Source: JBBDIP01 sp964602455 (lineage in GTDB: Bacteria > Bacillota > Sulfobacillia > Fermentithermobacillales > Fermentithermobacillaceae). From it: a DNA stretch of 6,626 nucleotides. The DNA lies in NCBI GenBank assembly GCA_964602455.1, contig CAZRRG010000107.1:1-6626 (forward strand). Reading direction: 5' to 3'. A model generated the notes under the pieces. That model was not told the origin of the DNA. It did not search any database and was given only the letters and a program-made list of their open reading frames with translations. Below, in pieces: positions 1 to 5,585 of this stretch; the first letter of the stretch is position 1, and every line of letters begins with the position of its first letter. Both the position numbers and the translations under genes were made by a program.

Positions 1-187
1 CAGTCTTCCCGGGATCGTACTCGAGGTAGGCCGTCTCTGCGGCACAGTTGACGGTTGCGCTGCTTAGCCCGTCAGCCATCTAGAGAGCGTTCTCGATCGC
101 CTGAGCGCAACTGGCGCAGCTCATGCCCTCCAACTCGAGAACAGTCTTGTCGGCTCTAGCTGCTACTTCCGCTGCTCCATCTGGCAT
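1..187 (-). pseudogene. Heavy-metal-associated (HMA) domain gene, 5' part, interrupted by in-frame TAG
   Basis: The ATG at 187-185 has a good ribosome binding site (GGAGGT, about 7 bases upstream). A roughly 19-residue leader is followed by an HMA metal-binding domain: the GMSCASC motif (residues 21-27) holds the two cysteines that bind Cu(I) or another soft metal ion. The frame is closed by TAG at 82-80 (codon 36), directly after the first helix (IENAL). After the stop the same frame continues as recognisable HMA sequence (MADGLSSATVN, then AETAYLEYDP) to the window edge, so there is no frameshift. In this family the gene would be either a CopZ-like metallochaperone or the N-terminus of a CopA-type P1B-ATPase; the window ends too early to tell. 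The interruption may be a nonsense mutation, a sequencing error or, less likely, recoding: three other genes here end in TAG, so it is a normal stop in this genome. The HMA assignment is firm; calling it a pseudogene is inference. Confidence 0.6.
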
Positions 188-264
188 TCTGGTGACCTCC
201 AGACCTAGACTTCCCGTAATCCCATTTTGGCCCTACAAGACAAGTCGTTGGGTGTAAATTGACC

Positions 265-287
265 CTACTACACTATATACTACTACA
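265..287. repeat. Direct repeat CTACTACA x2 in promoter region
   Basis: CTACTACA occurs at 265-272 and again at 280-287, separated by the AT-rich 7-mer CTATATA. The repeat period is 15 bases, not a whole number of helical turns. The element sits about 80-100 bases upstream of the HMA gene start, in the only AT-rich part of the gap between rsmI and that gene. It could be an operator for a metal-responsive regulator, or part of a promoter. I do not recognise it as a known CsoR, CopY or CueR operator. Confidence 0.3.
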
Positions 288-382
288 TACCGTAGCACAC
301 GCGATCCACAATCGTGTCGTGAGAGGTGATCCGGATGCTCAAGACTCTCTGGCGAAGACGTGTCGACTGGGTGACCGGTCCG

Positions 383-1342
383 TCAACGGAGCAGCTCTTT
401 GAGACGTAGGGAGGCCTGGTAGACCTCGTTTCTAGGAGCGCCGGTCTCAGAGGCGACCCACTGGGTGGCCTCCTTGAGGGTGCAACCGCGCTCCACCATA
501 GCCTTCACCAGCATGGCCTCAAGTGGGATGCGGGCCTGGGGCTCGACGCCTCTAGAGCCTGTGCCTGAAGCTGGCTCCTGTGCTCCCTGCCCGGCCTGCT
601 CGCCCTTCCCATCAAAGTACACCACCACGGTGTACTCCCCGCGCTCTGCATTAGGATCGGACTCCAGAGCGGCCACAACGTCAGATATGGGCCCGTAGTA
701 GGACCTCTCGTGAACCTTCGTCATCTCACAGCAGAAAGAGGCCATCGCTCCGGGCATCTCCTCCGAAATCGCCTTTGCGAGAGCCTTGATCCGCTTGGGA
801 GACTCATAGACCACAAAGGTGGATATCCCCTGCTCCCGCACCTCTCGCAAAGCTGCACGGAGGTCGCGGGCTGTCCTGGGCAGGAACCCGAGGAAGGTAA
901 ACTCCCGGGATGGAAGGCCCGATACCGAAACCGCGGTTGCGATTGCGGAAGGCCCGCTGACTCCGTATACAGGTATCCCGGCATCCCTCGCGGCTCTGAC
1001 GATCTCTACCCCCGGGTCCGATATGCAGGGCGTACCTGCGTCGCTCACTATGGCCACGGAGATGCCGTCTGCAAGGATCCGCTCAATAACCTCGCTAGCC
1101 CGGCCCTTCTCGTTGAACTTGTGGAAAGAAAGCATGGGGACCTCGATGCCGAAGTGCTGGAGGAGACCCTTGGTGTGGCGGGTGTCCTCGGCCAGGACTA
1201 GCGAGACCGACCTCAGGACTTCCAGGGCTCGAGGTGAAATGTCGGATAGGTTGCCAATAGGGGTGGCAACAACGTAGAGGCTTCCGGGCTCAACAACTGA
1301 TTGGCGGACGGGCCGCCCCGACTCTGTACTTTCCTGCGTCAC
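383..1342 (-). CDS. rsmI: 16S rRNA (cytidine(1402)-2'-O)-methyltransferase RsmI
   Basis: RsmI transfers a methyl group from S-adenosylmethionine to the ribose 2'-OH of C1402 in 16S rRNA, in the decoding centre of the 30S subunit. The tetrapyrrole-methylase fold is plain: VVATPIGNLSDI near residues 24-35, LAEDTRHT (50-57), SFHKFNE, VSDAGTPCISDPG (about 99-111), GPSA (130-133), GFLPR, VVYESPKRI, and CCEMTKVHE followed by YYGP. A Gly/Gln/Pro-rich linker of about 25 residues leads to a C-terminal helical domain (LKEATQWVASETGAPRNEVYQ) typical of Gram-positive RsmI. I chose the GTG at 1342 because GGAGG lies 8 bases upstream. An upstream in-frame GTG at 1378 has only a weak AAAGG and would add 12 non-conserved residues. 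With 319 residues it is somewhat longer than the usual 270-300, owing to the N-terminal tail and the linker. It stops in TGA and follows the 80-residue ORF closely, so the two are probably co-transcribed. Confidence 0.96.
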   Translation of the reverse strand: MTQESTESGRPVRQSVVEPGSLYVVATPIGNLSDISPRALEVLRSVSLVLAEDTRHTKGLLQHFGIEVPMLSFHKFNEKGRASEVIERILADGISVAIVSDAGTPCISDPGVEIVRAARDAGIPVYGVSGPSAIATAVSVSGLPSREFTFLGFLPRTARDLRAALREVREQGISTFVVYESPKRIKALAKAISEEMPGAMASFCCEMTKVHERSYYGPISDVVAALESDPNAERGEYTVVVYFDGKGEQAGQGAQEPASGTGSRGVEPQARIPLEAMLVKAMVERGCTLKEATQWVASETGAPRNEVYQASLRLKELLR

Positions 1343-1350
1343 CGGGCTGC

Positions 1351-1355
1351 CCTCC
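1351..1355 (-). promoter_or_regulatory. Ribosome binding site that decides the rsmI start
   Basis: GGAGG on the minus strand, 8 bases before the GTG at 1342. It favours this start over the GTG at 1378, whose best upstream match is AAAGG about 9 bases away. Confidence 0.6.
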
Positions 1356-1390
1356 CGTGTCGTTCCTCGGAACCTCACTCTAAGAAACCT

Positions 1391-1633
1391 TTATCTAGTA
1401 GTCTCCTTGAACACGCCGAGAAACTCTTGTGATATCCGGATGACTTCCTGCAGGGTCTGGTTGATCTCGGGGCTCTTGAAGAACCCAAGGATCTTCTCCG
1501 CCCTGACACTCGCGGTCCCAATATCGCCGAACATGCTCTTTACCTCGGCGTACTCCAGTTCCAATGCGGCAGCCAGCCTGTGGAGGGTCTGCTCGTATTG
1601 TGCGCGTAAGGAAGCACGGTCAAATGTCTGCAT
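1391..1633 (-). CDS. Small helical protein of unknown function
   Basis: An 80-residue protein that I do not recognise. The ATG at 1633 has a GGAGAGG-type ribosome binding site 5-6 bases upstream, and the gene ends in TAA. The sequence is acidic and amphipathic, with no signal peptide, membrane segment or cysteine. Residues 6-35 (RASLRAQYEQTLHRLAAALE onward) and 54-77 (SPEINQTLQEVIRISQEFLG onward) look like two long helices joined by a short Gly-containing turn, which suggests a helical hairpin or coiled-coil dimer. It lies between the thioredoxin-like gene (69-base gap) and rsmI (48 bases to the chosen start), all in the same direction, so an operon is likely. It does not resemble YabA, which neighbours rsmI in Bacillus. 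Co-location with rsmI alone does not assign a function. Confidence 0.7.
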   Translation of the reverse strand: MQTFDRASLRAQYEQTLHRLAAALELEYAEVKSMFGDIGTASVRAEKILGFFKSPEINQTLQEVIRISQEFLGVFKETTR

Positions 1634-1675
1634 CTAGACCTCTCCGCTTCTCGCGCATGCCCAGCCGTTCTATGT

Positions 1676-1706
1676 CTGACACTGGGCTTTCTACAAGGCC
1701 TGTCAG
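1676..1706 (-). other. Intercistronic hairpin over the stop codon of the thioredoxin-like gene
   Basis: CTGACA (1676-1681) pairs perfectly with TGTCAG (1701-1706). Inside, GGC (1685-1687) pairs with GCC (1698-1700), leaving a 3-base bulge. The TGA stop of the upstream gene (1705-1703) lies within the stem. There is no U-tract, so this is not a normal intrinsic terminator. It may stabilise or process the message between the two cistrons. Confidence 0.3.
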
Positions 1707-2101
1707 AGATCCTGCATCCGGCGCTTCTTGGCTTGGCGCAGGCCCTTGGACTGTGGTGACCGCGTCTGACTGGGGCTACCCGTATCGCCTTCGTCCCGGA
1801 GAGCCTGGCGGATGTAATCGGGCAGTTCGAACAAAGTGTTTTGCCCGTGAAGTATCACTTTTCCATCCCTAATGGCGAGCGGTAGTCCCAGGTCCTTGCG
1901 GCGGACCGCCGCAACGATGTCAGGGTAGGCATCGGCTCCCGGATCGTCGATGTCTAGATACTTGCAGTTGATGCGGCGCTGCCCGAATGTCCTGTAGAGA
2001 GTCGGTATGAACCCCCGGATAACGTCTTCTTGGGTTCTCGACCCGCAGCAGCCGGTCCGGTGCCGCACCTTGCGCGAGCCCATGATGATAATGCGTATCA
2101 T
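1703..2101 (-). CDS. Thioredoxin-fold-like protein with adjacent cysteines (YuzD/DUF1462-like)
   Basis: A 132-residue protein; the ATG at 2101 follows AAGGGG by 8 bases. The layout fits a thioredoxin-like fold: strand IRIIIMG (2-8); a loop with TGCCGS (C18, C19); helix; strand INCKYLDIDD (44-53) with C46; helix AYPDIVAAVRR; LGLPLAIRDG (71-80) with P74 where the fold has its cis-proline; then strand KVILHG and a final helix. The YLDIDDP and LPLAI-DGKVILHG pieces recall YuzD (DUF1462) and other small redox proteins of Bacillota, but the usual CxxC is replaced by a vicinal CC pair. Residues 104-132 form a basic, probably disordered tail. It would act in the cytoplasm, as no signal peptide is seen. 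It heads the presumed operon with the 80-residue ORF and rsmI. The fold is inference from pattern; a redox or metal-binding role is plausible but not shown. Confidence 0.75.
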   Translation of the reverse strand: MIRIIIMGSRKVRHRTGCCGSRTQEDVIRGFIPTLYRTFGQRRINCKYLDIDDPGADAYPDIVAAVRRKDLGLPLAIRDGKVILHGQNTLFELPDYIRQALRDEGDTGSPSQTRSPQSKGLRQAKKRRMQDL

Positions 2102-2113
2102 GATGTCAACCCC

Positions 2114-2123
2114 TTATGTTAAC
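2114..2123 (-). promoter_or_regulatory. GTTNACATAA motif, copy 1 (GTTAACATAA)
   Basis: Copy upstream of the thioredoxin-like gene, ending 12 bases before its ATG and overlapping the start of the ribosome binding site region. That position is too close to be a -10 box for this gene unless translation is leaderless, so an operator role would fit better here. Confidence 0.3.
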
Positions 2124-2195
2124 TGGCTTCTAGTCACTGATATGTGGGCTTGAGCAGTGTGGTTACCGCATAGTCCCGTGCCGAACCGGATCGCA

Positions 2196-2226
2196 TTATG
2201 TAACCTTCAAGGTCCGGTTTACATAA
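2196..2226. repeat. AT-rich inverted repeat TTATGTAACC ... GGTTTACATAA
   Basis: Left arm at 2196-2205 and right arm at 2216-2226 are complementary apart from one extra base in the right arm; the spacer is 10 bases. It lies 56 bases before the Cys-rich 282-residue gene and 94 bases before the divergent thioredoxin-like gene. Symmetry and position suggest an operator for a dimeric regulator. The right arm is also one of the four GTTNACATAA copies. Confidence 0.4.
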
Positions 2227-2230
2227 CATG
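2203..2230 (+). promoter_or_regulatory. Candidate mother-cell sigma (SigK/SigE-like) promoter
   Basis: AC at 2203-2204, 17 bases, then CATAACATG at 2222-2230. This matches the B. subtilis SigK pattern (AC, 16-17 bases, CATANNNTA) except for the last base. It sits at a suitable distance before the ATG at 2282. SigE also uses a CATA-type -10. No better vegetative promoter is seen in this gap. The consensus is short, so a chance match is possible. Confidence 0.3.
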
Positions 2231-2281
2231 CCTTGATGCCGGGGATACCCGGACACAAATCATAGAGGAGGTTAGTAGCAG

Positions 2282-3130
2282 ATGAAGGCTCCATCTACCC
2301 TTGGGTTGCCACCGGTGCCGCCGCCGAACCTGCCTGTTCGGCCCAACGACTTCCGGTGCGAGTGCGTATGCGTCGAAGTCCAGAAGATCCTTGACGCACG
2401 GAAGCAGATCGAGTGCGACACCTTCTTCCGGCTTCAGGCATTCGTGGACTCGGTGCCTTCGCTCCCCCTGATCGACATCGATCAGAACCCAATCCCGGGC
2501 GTGAACTGGGCACCGACGGACGACATCGTGTGCTTGGGCGCCGTCTTCAAGGAGAACCTGAAGGAGCAGATCTTCGTGATCGAGAAGCCGCCCATTGACT
2601 TCACGGTCACCCCGATCGGCGGCATACCGCCAGCTGCGGAGATCAACGTCACCGTTGCTCCCGGAACCAATCAAACGCCCTCGCTTGGCCCCTGCGAGGT
2701 CAGGAACACCGTCCTGGCGCAGCTCCAGAACAACACCCCTGGGCGTACGCCAGTAACCGGCTACATCGAGGTATGCCCTGTGCAGTTCACCAAAGACCTC
2801 GTGCTGTTCTTCCCCGACCAGGAGCTCGTGGGCCAGGTCAGCGTCAAGACAGAGTCGGCTTGGGAGATCCTGGACTGCACCGTCGATGTGTTCCTGGATG
2901 TCCTGAGAGTGAGCGTCGTAGTTGGCGCGCATGTCATCGTGAAGACTTGGGCAGATGTCCAGTTGGTCACCACTGCCTTCGGCGAGTGCGACTGGGAGCT
3001 CATCCCGCCCCCCTTCGCAGAGAACCCATGCGTGGAGTTCGCAAGCAGGCCGTTCCCCTCGTTCAACCCGCCTCAGCTGCAGGACTTCTTCATACCACCT
3101 CCTCCGGTTGGAACGCAGCAGAGAAAGTAG
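2282..3130 (+). CDS. Cysteine-rich 282-residue protein, possible spore-coat or surface component
   Basis: I do not recognise a named family. The ATG at 2282 has GGAGG about 10 bases upstream; the gene ends in TAG, followed by a strong terminator, so it is probably monocistronic. There is no signal peptide or membrane helix. A Pro-rich N-terminus (residues 8-21) leads to CECVCVEVQKILDARKQIEC (26-45), with cysteines at 26, 28, 30 and 45. More cysteines lie at 84, 138, 165, 199, 236 and 250, making ten. The middle is rich in alternating Val/Thr/Ile runs (FTVTPIGG, INVTVAPG, LRVSVVVGAHVIVKTW), suggesting beta-sandwich domains. The C-terminus is Pro/Phe-rich (FFIPPPPVG). Cys-rich, beta-rich, signal-less proteins of this sort are common among coat and exosporium proteins of Clostridia, and the upstream SigK-like site agrees; this role is inference. 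The long open frame on the opposite strand over 2219-2932 is a GC-rich shadow. Confidence 0.88.
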   Translation: MKAPSTLGLPPVPPPNLPVRPNDFRCECVCVEVQKILDARKQIECDTFFRLQAFVDSVPSLPLIDIDQNPIPGVNWAPTDDIVCLGAVFKENLKEQIFVIEKPPIDFTVTPIGGIPPAAEINVTVAPGTNQTPSLGPCEVRNTVLAQLQNNTPGRTPVTGYIEVCPVQFTKDLVLFFPDQELVGQVSVKTESAWEILDCTVDVFLDVLRVSVVVGAHVIVKTWADVQLVTTAFGECDWELIPPPFAENPCVEFASRPFPSFNPPQLQDFFIPPPPVGTQQRK

Positions 3131-3153
3131 TTCGGGTTCGCGAGTCGAACGGA

Positions 3154-3190
3154 ACCGGGAGGGAATTCCCCTCCCGGTCCTTCTCTTTCG
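3154..3190 (+). terminator. Intrinsic terminator of the 282-residue gene
   Basis: A perfect 10-bp stem, ACCGGGAGGG (3154-3163) with CCCTCCCGGT (3169-3178), and an AATTC loop, starts 24 bases after the stop. It is followed by the pyrimidine/T-rich stretch CCTTCTCTTT. On the other strand no T-run follows, so it mainly serves the plus-strand gene, although the stem lies between two convergent genes. Confidence 0.85.
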
Positions 3191-3230
3191 CGCTAGTTTG
3201 ACCCCATCTCATGGCTGGCCGGTTTCGCCA

Positions 3231-4583
3231 TCAGGGAGTCTCGTCGCCCTGATCCTCGGGTAGCTGCAGCATACGTCGAAGGTACTTCAAGTACTCGTCA
3301 ACTCTCTCTGGGGTTGGCTTGATGCCTCGCCTGCTTAGGACCTCTTCAGCCTGTTTGAGGGCAAGCTCAGGAGACCTGATCAGAGACTCGCGGAGGTTCC
3401 GGACCTGGTCACTGTCCCTTTGCGCGGCCGGCAAGGGACTTCGCATGCCCGTCGCAGCCCCCGGCGACGTCTGCGAAGCCGTGGGTGGCATCATCGGTGG
3501 GCCTGACGGCTGTGGAGTTGGGCGGCTTGCTTGCTGGACAGCAGGCCCGCGGCGTTGATCCGGGCTCCTGACCTGTGGCGCCGTCTCCTTTGCGACTAGG
3601 CGGGGTTTGTGATCGGCAATCACGACTTGCCCAACACCGTCTGGGACCATAGCGGTCTTGCTCACCGGAGGGGACAGCGCGGGCGGGACAGGCTGTTGCT
3701 CTTTCGGAACCGACATTGCGGGCTGCGCTATCGGCACTGGCGTCAAGGCGGTTTCGGGGACTGCCGGCTGGGGCGGGACGCTGGGCTTCACAGGAGACGG
3801 GGTAGGCGGCGCAGTCGGGATGGGCGGGGAATCCTTCGCGTCGGCAAGGACCTCTTCGGGCGTCCGGTCTTCCCGTTTCATGGCATCCCACACGCATGGG
3901 GGCAGCAACGGTCTAGAGAAGAACCTGAGCACGGCCTGGGAAACCGAGATCGATAGCCGGTCAAGAAACCTGTCCGTGTAGCCGTCAATCATCGGTACCG
4001 ACAGAAGCACGCACGGAGCGGGGACTTCCGCGATTGCGTGAGAGAACCACTTCTTAAGCTCGCTGGCTACCCTAAACGTAGTGATTCGCTTGAAGCCGTC
4101 GCTGTAGCCATCGTCCCAGAACGCAAGCTCTCCGGCGAGTTTGCGGCTCTTGAGCCCCCGGTGCCACCATGGATACACGGCAAGAGGTTGTATGCATCCG
4201 GGAACCGCAAGCCCCGGGACGGCGAACAGCGCCAGGTCCCAGAAGGGCGGGCAGTCTGAGCCGGGTCCCTTGGTCGAGGATCCATCCTGACCCCGGGACG
4301 ACCGGAGAGTCACGTCGGCCCCGCAGACCCACAGGAGTCTCGCAAGCAATCGCATTTCTGCGTCCCATTGATCGTAGAGGCCGCAGCCTGGCTGGCGCCT
4401 GACCTCCAAAGGAGTGATTAGGATGCGGCTCCCCAAAAGCGGCGGCTGAACTGCGAAGACACTGCCTGCCTTGTCATACCTGTAAGGAATGCCAAACAGC
4501 TGGCAAACGCTCTCGAGCGCTTCCGGCGGCGGGCAAACTACTCTGCGGGATTGCACTTCAGCATTATCCAAGAGCAGATGCAT
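3231..4583 (-). CDS. Amidase_3-fold protein lacking catalytic residues, with Pro-rich linker and helical tail
   Basis: A 450-residue protein. Residues 1-47 (MHLLLDNAEVQ... FAVQ) weakly recall a copper-amine-oxidase-N-type stalk domain. Residues 52-225 follow the order of an N-acetylmuramoyl-L-alanine amidase (Amidase_3): core strand SRILITP (52-58), helix DAEMRLLARLLWVCGADVTL (74-93), strand FWDLALFAVPGL (114-125), SRKLAGELAF (146-155), and a last strand-helix PCVLLSVPMIDGYTDRFLDR (190-209). Active members have DPGHGG, SIHAN and VEIGF here, with two zinc-binding histidines and a catalytic glutamate. This protein has TPLEVR, FAVPGL and LSVPMI instead, so hydrolysis is not expected; E76 may be the only remaining ligand-like residue. 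Residues 252-390 are a Pro/Ala/Gln-rich linker and 394-440 are helical. There is no signal peptide, so it probably stays in the cytoplasm or is assembled on the forespore from the mother cell. The start is chosen by GGGGG 8 bases upstream; in-frame ATGs exist at 4589 and 4676. The domain call is my reading of the pattern. Confidence 0.85.
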   Translation of the reverse strand: MHLLLDNAEVQSRRVVCPPPEALESVCQLFGIPYRYDKAGSVFAVQPPLLGSRILITPLEVRRQPGCGLYDQWDAEMRLLARLLWVCGADVTLRSSRGQDGSSTKGPGSDCPPFWDLALFAVPGLAVPGCIQPLAVYPWWHRGLKSRKLAGELAFWDDGYSDGFKRITTFRVASELKKWFSHAIAEVPAPCVLLSVPMIDGYTDRFLDRLSISVSQAVLRFFSRPLLPPCVWDAMKREDRTPEEVLADAKDSPPIPTAPPTPSPVKPSVPPQPAVPETALTPVPIAQPAMSVPKEQQPVPPALSPPVSKTAMVPDGVGQVVIADHKPRLVAKETAPQVRSPDQRRGPAVQQASRPTPQPSGPPMMPPTASQTSPGAATGMRSPLPAAQRDSDQVRNLRESLIRSPELALKQAEEVLSRRGIKPTPERVDEYLKYLRRMLQLPEDQGDETP

Positions 4584-4591
4584 TTGCATTT

Positions 4592-4596
4592 CCCCC
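4592..4596 (-). promoter_or_regulatory. Ribosome binding site deciding the start of the pseudo-amidase gene
   Basis: GGGGG on the minus strand lies 8 bases before the ATG at 4583 but only 2 bases before the in-frame ATG at 4589. Spacing therefore favours 4583. The ATG at 4676 has no comparable site, and the 31 residues it would add show no known domain. Confidence 0.5.
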
Positions 4597-4610
4597 GTGG
4601 AACATAATGA

Positions 4611-4620
4611 GTTGACATAA
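4611..4620 (+). promoter_or_regulatory. GTTNACATAA motif, copy 2 (GTTGACATAA)
   Basis: Copy lying 27 bases upstream of the pseudo-amidase start, but on the strand opposite to that gene. A half copy (AACATAA, 4601-4607) lies just beside it in the same orientation. It also contains TTGACA, with TATGAC 17 bases further on, so it could be a vegetative promoter reading rightwards; no plus-strand gene follows. Confidence 0.3.
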
Positions 4621-4764
4621 CGATCAACCATTTTTATGACGCGGGGACCTCTATGGACACTAAGTAGATGCGGCAAGGGAGGAACTCGCGGGAGTAGCGG
4701 GCTAAGGCAGTAACGCCTAATGGTCGTAGAGGCTCAAGGCAGGACTGTCTCCGGGAGTCTCTAA

Positions 4765-4788
4765 GAAGGGGAGCTTGCGCCCCCCTTC
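4765..4788 (-). terminator. Probable terminator of the CAP-domain gene
   Basis: GAAGGGG (4765-4771) pairs with CCCCTTC (4782-4788). After one mismatch the stem is extended by GC/GC, with a TTGC loop. It begins 11 bases after the CAP stop codon. On the minus strand it is followed by a short TTAGA stretch rather than a full T-run, so strength is uncertain. The rest of 4584-4764 holds no gene that I can see. Confidence 0.5.
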
Positions 4789-4799
4789 CCCACAATCGA

Positions 4800-5420
4800 T
4801 TACCTCTGGACGAAGATCTCCACCACGTAATAGAGGGAGGAACCGGGCTTCTTCACTACACCTATCCCAACCTCATTCCAGTAGGCCTCAAGCATGTTCT
4901 CTTTGTGAGACTTGCTGCCCATGAAAGTCTTGTGGGCCATCTGCGCGGTAGACGCCTGGCAGATGTTCTCACGCGACAGCCTTGTCGTAATGCCAAAGTA
5001 GCTGAGCATGCTGCCGGAGTAGCCGTAGCTCGAGCCGTGCCCGTAGTAGTTGTTCTTGATCATGTCTTCGCCCTTAACGCGGGCCACGGCCACCAGCTGC
5101 GGGTCCAGCTTGACGGGCTTCAGGCCGAGTTTGGCGCGCTCCGCGTTCAGAAGCGCCACCATCTGCGTTTCGAACGCATTGGGTTCTACCGGCTGAATGC
5201 TGCCCTTCTTGGGAGCGGTCCCAGGGTTCGGGGCAGGCGTCTGGGGTGTCTCAGGTTGTGTCGGCGTCGGTGTCTGAGGCGTCGCCGGCGTCCCGAAGCG
5301 AGCCTGGTACCACGCGTCATACATAGCCTGCTGCTCCGGCGTCATTGCGTAAGCTTGTCCACCTGCAGAGAACAGCAAAGCAACGAGAACCAAAGAAAAC
5401 AGCACAAATCTTAGTTTCAT
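4800..5420 (-). CDS. Secreted CAP/SCP-domain protein (YkwD type)
   Basis: A 206-residue precursor. The ATG at 5420 is preceded by AGGAGG 8 bases away and opens a classical signal peptide: MKLR, a hydrophobic core (FVLFSLVLVALLF), and a likely cut after AYA (residue 25). This start is preferred over the ATG at 5504, which would bury the signal peptide. A Thr/Pro/Gln repeat-like linker (43-70) is followed by a CAP domain (82-204): LLNAERAKLGLKPV near 90-103, YYGHGS with H128, RENI with E151, SHKENML with H172, WNEVGIGVV and YYVVEIFVQ. H128, E151 and H172 occupy the positions of the usual CAP cavity residues, though RENI replaces the common GENI. Bacterial YkwD-like CAP proteins are exported, and in spore formers many are linked to the spore or cell wall; their biochemical activity is generally unsettled. 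The gene stands alone, divergent from the 94-residue ORF. Confidence 0.93.
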   Translation of the reverse strand: MKLRFVLFSLVLVALLFSAGGQAYAMTPEQQAMYDAWYQARFGTPATPQTPTPTQPETPQTPAPNPGTAPKKGSIQPVEPNAFETQMVALLNAERAKLGLKPVKLDPQLVAVARVKGEDMIKNNYYGHGSSYGYSGSMLSYFGITTRLSRENICQASTAQMAHKTFMGSKSHKENMLEAYWNEVGIGVVKKPGSSLYYVVEIFVQR

Positions 5421-5585
5421 GCAGGAGACCTCCTCGTCGTTTGATTGGCAGCGCAAGGCCACGTCTCCGATTCTAGAGGAGTTGTCCTGCGATGACAAAG
5501 TCAATCATTGGCATAATGGCTGCTAGAGATGGGTATGGCATGGAAGGTGGCGGCCAAGCGGCTGCTCGGACGGAAGCTGCATGAA

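Noticed and set aside
1..187. Genome-wide reassignment of TAG (pyrrolysine or another recoding) as the main explanation of the HMA interruption
   Set aside because: The Cys-rich gene, the 94-residue gene and the SRPBCC gene all end in TAG at sensible C-termini, so TAG acts as a normal stop here; only local readthrough stays possible.
710..1277. Plus-strand frames across rsmI
   Set aside because: They lie antisense to a fully conserved rsmI and show no recognisable domain or ribosome binding site.
2219..2932. 237-residue open frame on the minus strand, opposite the Cys-rich gene
   Set aside because: It has no good ribosome binding site and Arg/Asp/His-rich shadow composition. The plus-strand frame has a ribosome binding site, a sensible protein and a terminator right after its stop.
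3409..3897. Minus-strand alternative frame (162 residues) within the pseudo-amidase gene
   Set aside because: It runs in another frame of the same strand through the Pro-rich linker. High GC and Pro/Ala-rich codons generate such shadows, and there is no start signal.
4584..4764. Possible riboswitch or small RNA in the leader of the pseudo-amidase gene
   Set aside because: Only short, unconvincing pairings (for example AGGC/GCCT) were found and no known riboswitch core was recognised.
4905..5414. 169-residue plus-strand frame opposite the CAP gene
   Set aside because: Arg/His/Leu-rich shadow of a well-supported signal-peptide plus CAP-domain gene.
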